Source: Rhodopila globiformis (lineage in GTDB: Bacteria; Pseudomonadota; Alphaproteobacteria; Acetobacterales; Acetobacteraceae). From it: a DNA stretch of 64,000 bases. Where the stretch lies: positions 24,966 to 88,965 of the forward strand of contig NZ_NHRY01000075.1 in NCBI RefSeq assembly GCF_002937115.1, given 5' to 3'. This document shows, piece by piece, positions 9,005 to 18,480 of the stretch (positions are counted from its first letter, which is position 1; every line of letters starts with the position of its first letter). Both the position numbers and the translations under genes were made by a program. Under the pieces are notes generated by a model. That model saw only the letters and a list, made by a program, of their open reading frames with translations, was not told where the DNA came from and ran no database searches.

Positions 9005-10013
9005 TGAATATTCCGTACGGCAGTGGGCGGCCAGCCGGAGCTGTCCGGGGATCAGGGGGGCCAGCCTATACACGGATGCGCGCGGCGCGACCATGAAGAA
9101 CGCAGAAAGGTGAGAAGATCGCGGCGCCCGTCCCACCCGGCCGGTTGGCCGGGCCGTCCGTCAGGACCCTCGGAGCACCCGGCCCGGGGCCCTCCCACTG
9201 CTGATCACGCCCGGCCCCCGGACCTGCACCCGCTTGGCCGGATGCCGGATCTGCCTGATGGGCGCCATACTGTGGGCTCCGACGCAGCTGAGGCCGGCCG
9301 CCCTGGCTCCCCACCTGCGTATCACTGCAGAGGTTCGCGGCGGCGGACCGCAGCCCGGCTGTGCTCGGAAACAGATGTGACAGCGCTCCGCGCGCGGGCC
9401 ATCCACGCCATGGCCCACCAACCGCAGGATCGCCATTTGTGTTCATTTGTGGTTGCATTCATGTCGAAACCGGCACATCCGAAGCCGCGGCCCGAGCTTG
9501 CTGCCGGTGGCAACCGCCAGCGTCCGGTGATCGCCCAGCCTTGGAGCCGCGACCGTTCGGTTATGCAACCACAAATGAACACAAATGAACACAAATGTCC
9601 TTCGGTTTCATCTGCTTCGCCCGATACCAGACCTTGGTCGGCAGGAGCCACTGGCGGGGCAGGACAGGCACGGCATCACGCTGTTCTTCGTCATGCCCGA
9701 GCCGTTATGTTCGTCGATGCCTGATAAGAACAATCCGATATAGAATCTGTTTCTTTATCCCGCTCTTTGCGATGCCTTGCCGGCACGTGCCGCTGATTCA
9801 TGACGCCGCTGCTGCATGCCGTTTTCTTCCGGCATCGGGAAGATCCTGATATCGTTTGGACTTCTTTATCACCGTGCCATTCGTCGCATCCTCTGCCGAA
9901 TCGCTCGACAAAAGCCCGATCGCCGGGAATCCTGGCAGGGGGAATCGTTCCGCAGGCAGGCGCATGCACTCAGGCGGCTTCGACCAGCAAGCAGATCCCG
10001 GGGTCCACCGGCC
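9005..10013. other. About 1 kb without a supported gene; holds repeat family C
   Basis: No reading frame here shows family motifs. The left half is GC-rich and looks decayed. The middle (9434-9597) holds an inverted pair of the ACAAATG repeat described separately. The stretch at about 9720-9900 is AT-richer and probably contains the promoter of the HlyD/FUSC pair, but no clear boxes stand out. Confidence 0.5.
9434..9597. repeat. Repeat family C: inverted pair of ACAAATG-rich arms
   Basis: The arm at 9434-9458 is the exact reverse complement of 9563-9587, with a GC-rich spacer of about 100 bases. The right arm carries one extra AACACAAATG unit. Single arms of the same family appear near 35620, 37090 and 56390. 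Confidence 0.8.
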
Positions 10014-10985
10014 ATGACGCGCCGCCGGCGGATCTTCCTCGCCATGACGGCCGTCGCCGGCGCCTTCGCCGCCTACCAGGTCGCCACCAGCTTCATCGCC
10101 TACACCGCCGACGCCTACGTCCGCTCCGACCTCGTCGCCGTCGCGCCGGAGGTCACCGGGCGCATCGTCAGCGTGCGGGTCACGGACAACCAGACCGTGG
10201 CGCGCGGCGACCTGCTGACGCTGATCGATCCGGTGCCGTTTCAGCTCGACGTGGACCAGCGCCGCGCCGAGATGAACGAGGCGCAGGCGCAGGTCGCCGC
10301 GGACCAGGACAGCGTCACCTCGGCCGAGGCGGCCCTGACCGCCGCGATCGCCGCCGCCACCTATGCCCACGAGACCCATGCGCGGCTGACCGCCCTGGCG
10401 TCGGACCAGTTCGCCGCCCGTGCCGACTTGCAGAAAGCGGACGACGACATGCGCCAGGCCGACGCGGCGGTCGAGGCGGCCCGGGCCGCGACCGCGCGGG
10501 CGCAGGCAACGGCCGCCATGCACCAGGCGGCCGAGGCCCGGGCAACCGCGGCCCTGGGCACGGCCGAGTGGCGGCTGACCCGCACCCGGCTGACCGCGCC
10601 GGTCGACGGCAGCATCATCAACCTCGGCCTTCGCCCCGGCGACACCGCCGAGGCCAACCGGCCGCTGGTCGGGATCGTCGATGCGCATGCCTGGCGGATC
10701 GTCGCCAACTTCAAGCAAAGCTTCCTCAGCGGCTTTGCGCCCGGCGACGCAGCCTGGATCTGGCTTGACTCCGAGCCCTGGCGCCTGCACCGCGCCCGCG
10801 TCCAGGGCATCGCCCGCGGCATCAGCCGCGATCCGGCGCCGGGCAAGCTGCTGGCCTATGTCGCGCCGACGACCGACTGGATCCGGCTGCAGCGCCGCTT
10901 CCCGGTCACCCTGACCCTGGTCGATCCCCCGGCCGATCTGACGCTGTACATGGGCGCCGACGCCCGGGTGCTGATCCTGCCATGA
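10014..10985 (+). CDS. HlyD-family membrane-fusion (periplasmic adaptor) protein
   Basis: A 323-residue adaptor with an N-terminal membrane anchor (about 5-28), a first lipoyl half (VAPEVTGRIVSVRVTDNQTV), a long alanine-rich coiled-coil hairpin (about 80-190) and a second lipoyl half starting TRTRLTAPVDGSI. This is the EmrA/AaeA architecture. It should link the FUSC membrane protein encoded immediately downstream (4-base overlap) to an outer-membrane channel. I chose ATG 10014 because the upstream in-frame codons are not protein-like and the anchor then starts at residue 5. Confidence 0.88.
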   Translation: MTRRRRIFLAMTAVAGAFAAYQVATSFIAYTADAYVRSDLVAVAPEVTGRIVSVRVTDNQTVARGDLLTLIDPVPFQLDVDQRRAEMNEAQAQVAADQDSVTSAEAALTAAIAAATYAHETHARLTALASDQFAARADLQKADDDMRQADAAVEAARAATARAQATAAMHQAAEARATAALGTAEWRLTRTRLTAPVDGSIINLGLRPGDTAEANRPLVGIVDAHAWRIVANFKQSFLSGFAPGDAAWIWLDSEPWRLHRARVQGIARGISRDPAPGKLLAYVAPTTDWIRLQRRFPVTLTLVDPPADLTLYMGADARVLILP

Positions 10986-12094
10986 GCGGGCCGTTCGCCG
11001 CCGCGGTCCGGGTGACGCGGGAGGCGGGCGTGGCGCTGCGCCAGGAACTCGCCGAACTGCACCTGCTCAGCGACCGGGGGCCACGCTGCACCATGACGGC
11101 GGTGTCGGTGGCGCTGGCGGTCATGCTCGCGCTGATGCTGCGGCTACAGGACGCCTGGTGGGCGGGGATCAGCGGCTTCGTCTCGATGCAGGCGACGGCG
11201 CCGGCCTCGCTCCAGCGCGGCGTGCTGCGGATCATGGGAACCTTCGTCGGCGCGGGCGCGTCGGTGCTGCTGAGCCCCTGGCTGGCCGGCGATCCGCCGA
11301 CGCTGGCGCTGGTGCTGTTCGCCGTCAGCACGCTGGGCGTGCTCGGGCTGCTGGTCAGTCCGCACGGCTATGCCTGGCTGCTGGGGGCGATGACCGCCGA
11401 CATGGTGCTGGTGGCGCTGCTGAACGATCCGCCCTCGGCCATGGGCGTCGCCGCCAACCGCATCGCCGAGGTGGTGACCGGGACCGTCGTCGCCGTCTGC
11501 GTCGCGCTGGCCCTGGCGCCGGAGGCCGACACCGCGGCGGCGGCGCCACCGCCGGGATGGGGCGACCTGCTCGGCATGCAATGGGGTACGGTGCAGTTCG
11601 CGCTGCGGGCCGGCGCCGGCGCCATGCTGGTGCCGCTGGTGTGGAACTGGCTGGACCTGCCCAGCCTGTCCCAGGCCGCCGTGACGGTGACCGCCGTGAT
11701 GGCGGTGCCGCGGCTGTCCGCGGACGACGCGGCGAACCAGCAGATGGTCACCGAGCGCGCACTGCAGCGCGTCCTCGGCTGCCTGCTGGGCGGGATTGCC
11801 GGTTTGGCGTGCGTGGCGCTGTCGCTCGACAGCGTGCTGCCCTGGCTGCTGCTGCTGGCGGGCGGTGTCTGGGTGTGCGCGCATATCCAGGCCAGCGTGC
11901 GCGGCATCGGCTATGTCGGCACCCAGGCCGCGGTGGTGTTCATCCTGACGCTGGTCCAGGGGCCGGGGCCGCCGCAGAGCATCCTGCCCGGCATCGGCCG
12001 CTTCGCCGGCGTCACCGGCGGCCTGCTGATCCTGCTGGCGGTGTCCGCCCTGACCGCGCCGTCCACCAATGCGCCGGCGGCGGTCCGGCGCTGA
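10982..12094 (+). CDS. FUSC-family inner-membrane transporter (aromatic acid/fusaric acid exporter type)
   Basis: A 370-residue membrane protein with two blocks of hydrophobic helices (about 37-175 and 205-365), beginning with the family's WWAGISGFVSMQA stretch. Its ATG overlaps the stop of the HlyD adaptor (ATGA), so both are translated together as an efflux pair. It is shorter than AaeB-type proteins because the large cytoplasmic domain is missing. A longer homologous system lies at 42.5-45.6 kb. The substrate is unknown; family members export aromatic carboxylic acids. Confidence 0.85.
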   Translation: MSGPFAAAVRVTREAGVALRQELAELHLLSDRGPRCTMTAVSVALAVMLALMLRLQDAWWAGISGFVSMQATAPASLQRGVLRIMGTFVGAGASVLLSPWLAGDPPTLALVLFAVSTLGVLGLLVSPHGYAWLLGAMTADMVLVALLNDPPSAMGVAANRIAEVVTGTVVAVCVALALAPEADTAAAAPPPGWGDLLGMQWGTVQFALRAGAGAMLVPLVWNWLDLPSLSQAAVTVTAVMAVPRLSADDAANQQMVTERALQRVLGCLLGGIAGLACVALSLDSVLPWLLLLAGGVWVCAHIQASVRGIGYVGTQAAVVFILTLVQGPGPPQSILPGIGRFAGVTGGLLILLAVSALTAPSTNAPAAVRR

Positions 12095-12198
12095 GGCACC
12101 GGCACGGGGCCTGGCTCTGTGTCGGCCCGCTGTAGGAACCTGGCTTGCCGCGCGGGATCTCGTCGAGGAGCCGAATGGCCTGTGACGAAAGCCGCGTC

Positions 12199-12471
12199 TC
12201 AGGCCTGGCTCCCGGGCCAGCCTTCCGGCAACTCATCACCCGGGACAAGCGTTGGCGCGCCCGCCTTGGCGAGAATACGCCCGAGATCGCCTGGCGCGGC
12301 GCGCGCCGCCCGTTCGGCCAGGTAGTCCCGCGCCTTCAGGGCCGCCACCTTCTCGGCCGCCGCCTGAACCAGGAACTGATTGACCGACACGGCATCGCGA
12401 CTGGCCAGCGCTTTCACGTCTTCCATCAGGGAAGGCGGGATGCGGAGGGCAAAGTTGCTGATGGTCGCCAT
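12199..12471 (-). CDS. Antitoxin-like small protein (HicB/RHH-type N-terminus)
   Basis: 90 residues starting MATISNFALRIPPSLMEDVK, the pattern of ribbon-helix-helix proteins with a basic helix and a conserved NQFL segment near residue 31. A strong GGAGG precedes the ATG. It overlaps the 3' end of the PIN-domain gene by 46 bases in the same direction. It would neutralise the PIN nuclease and repress the operon. The family assignment is by pattern only. Confidence 0.7.
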   Translation of the reverse strand: MATISNFALRIPPSLMEDVKALASRDAVSVNQFLVQAAAEKVAALKARDYLAERAARAAPGDLGRILAKAGAPTLVPGDELPEGWPGSQA

Positions 12472-12896
12472 GATAGCCTCCTCAAAATGTCGCCCGGCCG
12501 GCAGACCGGAATATCCAGACGCGGCGCACCAGGATCAAGGGTGCGGTAATCCGCGATATTGAACGATACCAGGGCATCAGCCTGGCCGTTGATCGCCAAC
12601 TCCGCGAACATCTCGTCGTCCGGATCGCGCACCGAAGGCCGGATGCGAAAATGCGTCGTGACGGCATCGGCCTGCGCCACGAAAGCATCCAGAAAGCGAT
12701 CCACGTCCTCGGCATCCATCCGCATCGCGTGCAGGTGCTCGGTCCGCTTCAGCACGGCCTCGTATTCGATCACCGTGGCGACGCTGACCAGCGGCGTGAT
12801 CACCTTCGCCTCCATGGCCAGCAGGAGAACCCGAGAGGCGCCAATGGTGCTGCGCAGACCGCTCAGAAGAACGTCGGTGTCCAACACCGATCTCAT
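12426..12896 (-). CDS. PIN-domain toxin component (putative toxin-antitoxin system)
   Basis: A 156-residue protein of the PIN family tagged as a putative TA toxin. It has MRSVLDTDVLLSGL at the N-terminus (first catalytic Asp), IEYEAVLKR in the middle, and RDPDDEMFAELA followed by ADALVSFN toward the end. Together these supply the acidic Mg-binding residues of a single-stranded RNase. The toxin is upstream of its partner, the less common order for type II systems but usual in this PIN subfamily. ATG 12896 puts the first beta strand at the start; a few upstream codons are also open. Confidence 0.8.
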   Translation of the reverse strand: MRSVLDTDVLLSGLRSTIGASRVLLLAMEAKVITPLVSVATVIEYEAVLKRTEHLHAMRMDAEDVDRFLDAFVAQADAVTTHFRIRPSVRDPDDEMFAELAINGQADALVSFNIADYRTLDPGAPRLDIPVCRPGDILRRLSWRPSATLPSASRLP

Positions 12897-13146
12897 ATTG
12901 CCTACAATATCACCATGCGTCGTGGCTGGCAATCATTGCGCATTACGATGGCTTTGCTATCGGCCTGGGGCTTGGATACGTCGGTCCGGCCGGAGCCAGT
13001 TCGCATTCACCTGCAAACCACCGAGGCGCTGAATGCCGGGTGGCGGATCGCAACCCAGCCGTGGCTCGGCCCACGCCTTGCCGGCCCACATGGTGATGCA
13101 TCAGGCGTGATCCCGCCGATTGGCCGCGGCGCTCTGCGCGCCGCCA

Positions 13147-14283
13147 TCAGTCCGCCAGCTTCACCGTCCAGGCGTCGTAGCCATAGACCCAGTCGGCGTC
13201 GTGTGGCTCCCGCAGCCAGGTGTTCTGCGCCGAGGTCTGCTGGATGCGCGAGGTCCGCGGCTTGCGCGTCGCCTGGTAGCGGCACAGCGCCGCGTGCACG
13301 CCGTCGGGATCGACGCCGTCGAGGCAGCGCGCGAGGATCGCGGCATCCTCGATCGAGGTCGCGGCGCCCTGCGCCATATAGGGCGTCATCGGGTGGCAGG
13401 CGTCGCCCAGCAGCGCCACGTTGCCCTCGACCCAGCGCGGCAGCGGATCGCGCTCGACCAGCGCCCATTTGTGCACGTCGGGACAGGCGGCGAGGATCGC
13501 CCGCACCTGCGGGTGGAAGCTTTCGTAGGCAGCGCGCAGCGTCGCCAGGTCGCCCTTGGCGGACCAGGACTCGACCGAGAAATCCGGCTCCGGCGTGCTG
13601 GTGACGAAATACAGCTCGTCGCGGCGCGGGTTGACGAAATAGCTGACGATGTGGCGATCCGGCCCCCACCATTTGACGCAGGGATACGGCTGCACCCCCT
13701 GCACCCGCGCGGTGGGAAACACGGTGCGGTAGGCGACGCGGCCGGTGTAGCGCGGTTGTTCCTTGCCCAACATGAACTCCCGCACCACCGAATGCACGCC
13801 GTCGGCGCCGATGACCGCGTCGGCCTCGGCCGTCTCGCCGTTGGCGAAGGCCATGCGCACGCGGCCCGCCGCCCCCTGCTCCAGGCCCACCAGCCGGTGG
13901 TCCAGGCGGATGATGTCGGCCGGCACCAGGTCCGCCAGCATGGCGTGCAGGTCGCCGCGATGCATCAGGAAATACGGCACGCCGTGACGCTGCCGCACCG
14001 TTTCCCCGAGCGGCAGGGAATTGGTCAGCGCGCCGGTATCATGATCGCGGCTGTCGTTGCTGTCCGGCTGGAACGCCTGCGCCAGCAGCGTGTCCTCCAG
14101 GCCGATTTTGTAAAGCACCCGGACCGAATTCGGCGCCTGCTGGATGCCGGCGCCGAGCCGGGTGAAGCCGCGCGCCTGCTCGTAAACGCGGACATCCAGG
14201 CCGATGCGGCGCAGGCAGGCGGCTGCGGTCAGGCCGCCGATGCCGGCGCCGATGATGGCGATGCGGGGCTTGCGCTGCGGCAT
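13147..14283 (-). CDS. FAD-dependent aromatic monooxygenase, NicC-like
   Basis: A 378-residue group A flavin monooxygenase. The GxGxxG Rossmann motif is IAIIGAGIGGLTAA at residues 8-21, ADAVIGADGVHS is the DG motif, and LLGDACHPMTPYMAQGA is the GD motif binding FAD ribitol. Several stretches resemble 6-hydroxynicotinate 3-monooxygenase (PCVKWWGPDRH, DELYFVT, NTWL...DWVYGYD). It probably hydroxylates a (hetero)aromatic acid with decarboxylation, using NADH and O2. The ATG has a GGAGG eight bases upstream. No other nicotinate-pathway gene is nearby, so the exact substrate is uncertain. Confidence 0.85.
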   Translation of the reverse strand: MPQRKPRIAIIGAGIGGLTAAACLRRIGLDVRVYEQARGFTRLGAGIQQAPNSVRVLYKIGLEDTLLAQAFQPDSNDSRDHDTGALTNSLPLGETVRQRHGVPYFLMHRGDLHAMLADLVPADIIRLDHRLVGLEQGAAGRVRMAFANGETAEADAVIGADGVHSVVREFMLGKEQPRYTGRVAYRTVFPTARVQGVQPYPCVKWWGPDRHIVSYFVNPRRDELYFVTSTPEPDFSVESWSAKGDLATLRAAYESFHPQVRAILAACPDVHKWALVERDPLPRWVEGNVALLGDACHPMTPYMAQGAATSIEDAAILARCLDGVDPDGVHAALCRYQATRKPRTSRIQQTSAQNTWLREPHDADWVYGYDAWTVKLAD

Positions 14284-14416
14284 CCGTTTTCCTCCGTCGG
14301 CCAAAGTGTGATCCACGTCACACCGGCGGGCAAGCGGGACGCCTACTCTGGCCCAATTCCACCATGGACAGCGGCACCGATTGCCGCTGTAGTCGCGCCG
14401 GCAGGGAGAAAGCGCA

Positions 14417-15856
14417 ATGGACATCAGGCATGTTGTCGTGCTGATGCTGGAGAACCGCTCGTTCGACTGTATGTTGGGGCAGTTGTACCAGAGCGACGCC
14501 ACGTTCGACGGCCTGACCGGCACCGAGCAGAACACCTGGCACAAGCCGGGCGGCCTGCAGCAGACCATCCCCGTGTGGGCATCGCCAGAGCTGACCCCGA
14601 CCGCCGCGTGCATCCCCGCCCCCGATCCGGGCGAGCTGTTCACCGACATCGCCATGCAGATCCAAGGCCTGGTCGCGGACGGCCAGCCCAACACCGGCCC
14701 GGCGACGATGGGCGGTTTCGTTGACAACTACATGCGCCAGCCGCTGCCCGATCCGAAGACCGATCCGCCGCCCGATCCGCCGGCGGTGATGCATTATTTC
14801 ACCCCCGACCAGGTGCCGGTGCTCAGCGAGCTGGCGCGTGCGTTCGGCGTGTCGGACCGCTGGCATGCCTCGGCACCGTGCCAGACCTGGCCGAACCGGT
14901 TCTTCGTCCATACCGGAACCGCGAACGGCTACGTCAACAACTCGCCGACGCATTTCCCCTATACCATGCAGACGGTGTTCAACCGGCTGGAGGACGCGAA
15001 GCAGAGCTGGCGCGTGTATTTCCACGACATCCCGCAATCCTCGACCCTGGCCCGGCTGTGGGACAACGCGGTGACGAACTTCCGCTTCTTCGACCGGGAG
15101 TTCGAGGAAGATGCGAGGAAGGGGCGCCTGCCGGCCTACAGCTTCATCGAGCCCCGTTACTTCACCGATCCGGTGCTGCGGCAGATGCCGAACGACCAGC
15201 ACCCGCCGCACGACATCCGCCATGGCGAGGCGCTGATCGCGCGGGTCTACAACGCCGTGCGCGCCGGCCCCGGCTGGAAGAACACGCTGCTGATCATCAC
15301 CTATGACGAGCATGGCGGCTGCTACGACCACGTGGTGCCGCCGCCGGCGACGCCGCCCGGAGGCCAGACGCCGGACGGCTACACCTTCGATTCGTTCGGC
15401 GTGCGGGTTCCCGCGGTGATCGTCTCGCCCTGGGTGCCGAAGGGCGCGAAGATTCGTCCGCCGGGCCCGACGCCGTTCGACCACACCTCGGTCATCGCCA
15501 CGCTGGCGAAGCTGTTCCGTTTCGCGTCGCTGACGCCGCGCGACGCGGCGGCGCCAAACCTGCTGGAGGCGCTGACCGGCGACGGCGGCAACAACGGCCC
15601 CGCCTCGATCGCCGTGCCGACTGTGACGGTGACGCCGGAGCAGCTTGCGCGATCGGTCGCGCGCCCGGCCAACGCCATGCAGAAGGGACTGCACACCGCG
15701 GCGATCGTGCTGCCGACCGCGGGCGCGAACGTTGGCGCGCATATCCAGCGACTGGCGCAGGCGCCCGATCCCGCGCCGATGCCGACGCCCGCGCTGGCTG
15801 AATCGCCGGTGGCGGCGATTGCGGCGCATATCAAGGCCTTCCTGGGAAGCCTGTAG
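14417..15856 (+). CDS. PF04185 phosphoesterase (acid phosphatase/phospholipase C type)
   Basis: 479 residues beginning almost directly with HVVVLMLENRSFD, the metal-binding signature of the AcpA/phospholipase C family. Later family blocks are present: the WPNRFFVHTGT region, LLIITYDEHGGCYDHV and VRVPAVIVSPWV. It should hydrolyse phosphate monoesters or phospholipids. No signal peptide is visible with this start, and the motif begins at residue 5, so it is either cytosolic or exported by a partner. It is divergent from the monooxygenase, with 133 bases between the starts. Confidence 0.88.
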   Translation: MDIRHVVVLMLENRSFDCMLGQLYQSDATFDGLTGTEQNTWHKPGGLQQTIPVWASPELTPTAACIPAPDPGELFTDIAMQIQGLVADGQPNTGPATMGGFVDNYMRQPLPDPKTDPPPDPPAVMHYFTPDQVPVLSELARAFGVSDRWHASAPCQTWPNRFFVHTGTANGYVNNSPTHFPYTMQTVFNRLEDAKQSWRVYFHDIPQSSTLARLWDNAVTNFRFFDREFEEDARKGRLPAYSFIEPRYFTDPVLRQMPNDQHPPHDIRHGEALIARVYNAVRAGPGWKNTLLIITYDEHGGCYDHVVPPPATPPGGQTPDGYTFDSFGVRVPAVIVSPWVPKGAKIRPPGPTPFDHTSVIATLAKLFRFASLTPRDAAAPNLLEALTGDGGNNGPASIAVPTVTVTPEQLARSVARPANAMQKGLHTAAIVLPTAGANVGAHIQRLAQAPDPAPMPTPALAESPVAAIAAHIKAFLGSL

Positions 15857-16482
15857 GCGGGGTGTCATGTCCACGCCAACCGGAGGCGGCCCGCCGCGCC
15901 GGTCCGGCTGCGACAGGCGGGGCGGACGAGTGAAGCGCGAACGTCGTGCCTCCGGCAAGTCCCCGGATCGGCACGGCATCCGGCCGGTCCGGCATGATCG
16001 CGATCAGGAATGGTCCCGCTGTCGACAGCGGAATTCCGACCGCCGGGCGCGACCACGCGTTGCCCGGAATGCCTGTCCAGGCCGATGCCACAGCAAACCG
16101 CATGCAGGTCGGGACATCGCCTGCGATGGAGAGAGCGGAGGATTTCCCCCGTCCCCCCGACCCGGACGAGGATCTCCGGCAGAGCGGGTAACGCCCCGCC
16201 TGCCGGTTTCAGCCGCCACAGGACCTTGGTTGTGACCAGAGTGCAGTCCGCTGTCGGCAACCCAAGATCGCCCTGTGCCGATTCCGGCGAATCGAAGGTC
16301 GGGTCGGCATGGCAACGCGATCACCATCAGACGCTGTATGGTAGAATGTATTTTTCGCTTTTGTCGCTTTCGTAAAACTGGAAGCTTTTTTCGATCCGCG
16401 TGGTTGCCAAAGAACGTTGAAGCAACCTTTCATTGCCGTCAGTCAGCCAATTCCGTTGCTGACAGGAGAAGGTGATGCCGGT
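15857..16482. other. 626 bp without a supported gene
   Basis: The left two thirds are GC-rich with no convincing frame. The stretch from about 16330 to 16440 is AT-richer and likely holds the promoter of the downstream outer-membrane protein gene. No repeat of the dispersed families was seen. Confidence 0.5.
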
Positions 16483-17499
16483 ATGATTCCATACCGTTTG
16501 AGAGACGCAACACGCCACGGTGCAGCCAGGGCGCCCCTGACCTGTCTCGCCATGGTGGTGGCGATCGTGCCGCGCCTCGCCTGCGGGGCCGAGGGGCTCG
16601 ACATGACCCTGCCGCCCACCAGCATGCCCGTTCAATCGGCTGCGACTGCGCCAACGGATCCGCCGGCCGACCCCGGCGGCTTCAGCGATTTTCTCGCAAC
16701 GTGGAAAGCCCGGGCGGCGCAGGCGCGCGCGACACAGCCGGCATGGAGCAGTCCGCTCGTCACCACCAGCGGCATGCTCGAACAGCGGATCCGCTTCGAT
16801 ATGGCCGCGCAGCATTCCGGCAACGGGACGAACACCACCGTGCTCGACGGCGGCAAGGGCATCGACCTGATTGTCGGCCCGACCACTGAAATCCAGTTCG
16901 CCGTGGCGCCCTATGACTTCCGCACCGGGGTCCCCGGCACCGGCCCAAAGAACAAGGGGGCGATCGCGTCCCTGAACGGGTTCGGCGACTGGCCGTTCGT
17001 CCGCATCAAGCAGCGGCTGGCGAGCGGATCAGCGAACGAAGGCAACTACTTTGTTTCTGCCCTGTTCCAGATCCAGGCGCCAACGGGGATCGCCCGCCTG
17101 ACCAGCGATGCCTGGACTCTCCTGCCGACCCTGGCATTCGGCAAGGGATGGGGCGCGTTCGATATCCAGGGCACGGTCGGCGGCATTCTGCCGCTGTCGA
17201 GCGCCGACAGGATCGGCTACCAGGTGGCGACCAACGTCGCCTTCCAGTACCACGTGCTGCGCGTGCTCTGGCCGGAACTGGAAGTGAACTGGATCTATTA
17301 CGCCAACGGCCAGCGCGGCGGCCTGAATCAGGTGTACCTGACGCCGGGGCTGGTGGCCGGCCGGCTGCCGCTGTCAGACAATCTGAAATTCACGCTCGGC
17401 GTGGGCTACCAGGTGGCCGTCTCGCCGGCCTACGTCGCCAGGCCGCTGACGCCCGCGTACAACCATGCGTGGCTGTTGACGACGCGGATGAACTTCTAG
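16483..17499 (+). CDS. Outer-membrane beta-barrel protein (phenol-degradation MetA-like family)
   Basis: 338 residues with an N-terminal hydrophobic export segment ending near ACGAEG (about residue 38), a Pro/Thr-rich linker, then alternating strands typical of a barrel and a terminal phenylalanine (TTRMNF), the usual barrel sorting signal. The overall pattern (LPTLAFGKGWGAFDIQGTVGG, YLTPGLV) fits the uncharacterised outer-membrane family linked to hydrocarbon degradation. ATG 16483 follows an AGGAGAAGG; an alternative start 22 codons earlier would add non-signal-like residues. It is convergent with the dehalogenase-like gene. Confidence 0.65.
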   Translation: MIPYRLRDATRHGAARAPLTCLAMVVAIVPRLACGAEGLDMTLPPTSMPVQSAATAPTDPPADPGGFSDFLATWKARAAQARATQPAWSSPLVTTSGMLEQRIRFDMAAQHSGNGTNTTVLDGGKGIDLIVGPTTEIQFAVAPYDFRTGVPGTGPKNKGAIASLNGFGDWPFVRIKQRLASGSANEGNYFVSALFQIQAPTGIARLTSDAWTLLPTLAFGKGWGAFDIQGTVGGILPLSSADRIGYQVATNVAFQYHVLRVLWPELEVNWIYYANGQRGGLNQVYLTPGLVAGRLPLSDNLKFTLGVGYQVAVSPAYVARPLTPAYNHAWLLTTRMNF

Positions 17500-17520
17500 C
17501 GGCGAGCATGGAGGCGGCCG

Positions 17521-18477
17521 TCATCGCGCCGCCAGCATCTCCAGGAACGTCTGCAGCACCGGCACCACCACCTCCGGCGCGTCCTCCTGGATGTAGTGCC
17601 CGGCGGATGGCACGTGCACGGCCGGCGCCTTTGGCCACAGGCCGTCGAAATCGGCCAGCGCCAGTGCCGGCGGGATGGCGCGGTCGCGCATGCCCTCGAT
17701 CATCAGCGCCGGCTTCGCGCGCAGGGCGGGCACGCCGGCGGCGCCTTCCCTGACGAACTCCCGGATCCGCCCCAGCGCCAGGTCGAGCGGAAATTCGATC
17801 GCGCCCTTGCAATCCGCCGGCGTCGGGAACGGCGCGGCATAGGCGCGGATGAAGGTCGGATCGACCCGGTCCAGCCGCTCCAGCCCGACGATCTGCATCA
17901 CCGACAGGATGGTCGAGCCAAGCTGCGACAGCACCGCCTCGGTGCGGCCCGTCGGGAGTCCCTCGCGAATCCAGCGGAACCACGGCGTTTCCAGCGGGTT
18001 CGGCAGATCGCGCCGCCCGGCCGCGCCATAGCCGACGACGGTATTCATCAGGACCAGGCTGTGGATGCGCTCGGGGTGCCGCGCCGCGTAGCCGACGCCG
18101 ATGGGGCCGCCCCAGTCCTGCATCACCAGGGTGATGTCGCGCAGGTCCAGCGCTTCGATCAGCGCCGCGAGGTTGGCGACGTGCGTACGCAGCGTGTACT
18201 CCCGGTCGGGCGGAGTCGCGCTCTTGCCGAAGCCCATGTGGTCCGGCACCACGACGCGATGGCCCGAGGCTGCCAGCGACGGGATGAAGCGGCGCCAGAT
18301 ATAGCCCCATGTCGGCTGCCCGTGCAGCAGCAGCACGGGACGCCCCTGGCCGTTTTCCCCTGGGTCTCGGTCTCCCCCTGGGCCTTCGTCAACGTAATGC
18401 TGCCGGAAGCCCGCCGCTTCGCAAAAGCGCGGGGCGAAGGGCCAGGTGCCGTCGAAGGTCTCGTCCGCCGCGATCAT
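17521..18477 (-). CDS. Alpha/beta hydrolase, haloalkane dehalogenase-like
   Basis: 318 residues. The oxyanion-hole motif LLLHGQPTWGYIWR, the nucleophile elbow VMQDWGGPIG (Asp nucleophile rather than Ser) and the late histidine in PSAGHYIQED are as in haloalkane dehalogenases, which displace halide from alkyl halides. The cap region (about 155-225) is ordinary in length. A short glycine-rich insert precedes the first core strand. It starts 3 bases after the stop of the squalene/phytoene-synthase-like gene, so it is second in that operon. Real dehalogenase activity needs the halide-binding Trp pair, of which only the DWGG Trp is certain. Confidence 0.8.
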   Translation of the reverse strand: MIAADETFDGTWPFAPRFCEAAGFRQHYVDEGPGGDRDPGENGQGRPVLLLHGQPTWGYIWRRFIPSLAASGHRVVVPDHMGFGKSATPPDREYTLRTHVANLAALIEALDLRDITLVMQDWGGPIGVGYAARHPERIHSLVLMNTVVGYGAAGRRDLPNPLETPWFRWIREGLPTGRTEAVLSQLGSTILSVMQIVGLERLDRVDPTFIRAYAAPFPTPADCKGAIEFPLDLALGRIREFVREGAAGVPALRAKPALMIEGMRDRAIPPALALADFDGLWPKAPAVHVPSAGHYIQEDAPEVVVPVLQTFLEMLAAR

Positions 18478-18480
18478 TGC

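Noticed and set aside
6425..9007. 860-codon plus-strand frame opposite ileS
   Set aside because: Antisense shadow of a full-length, motif-complete ileS; no ribosome site or domain.
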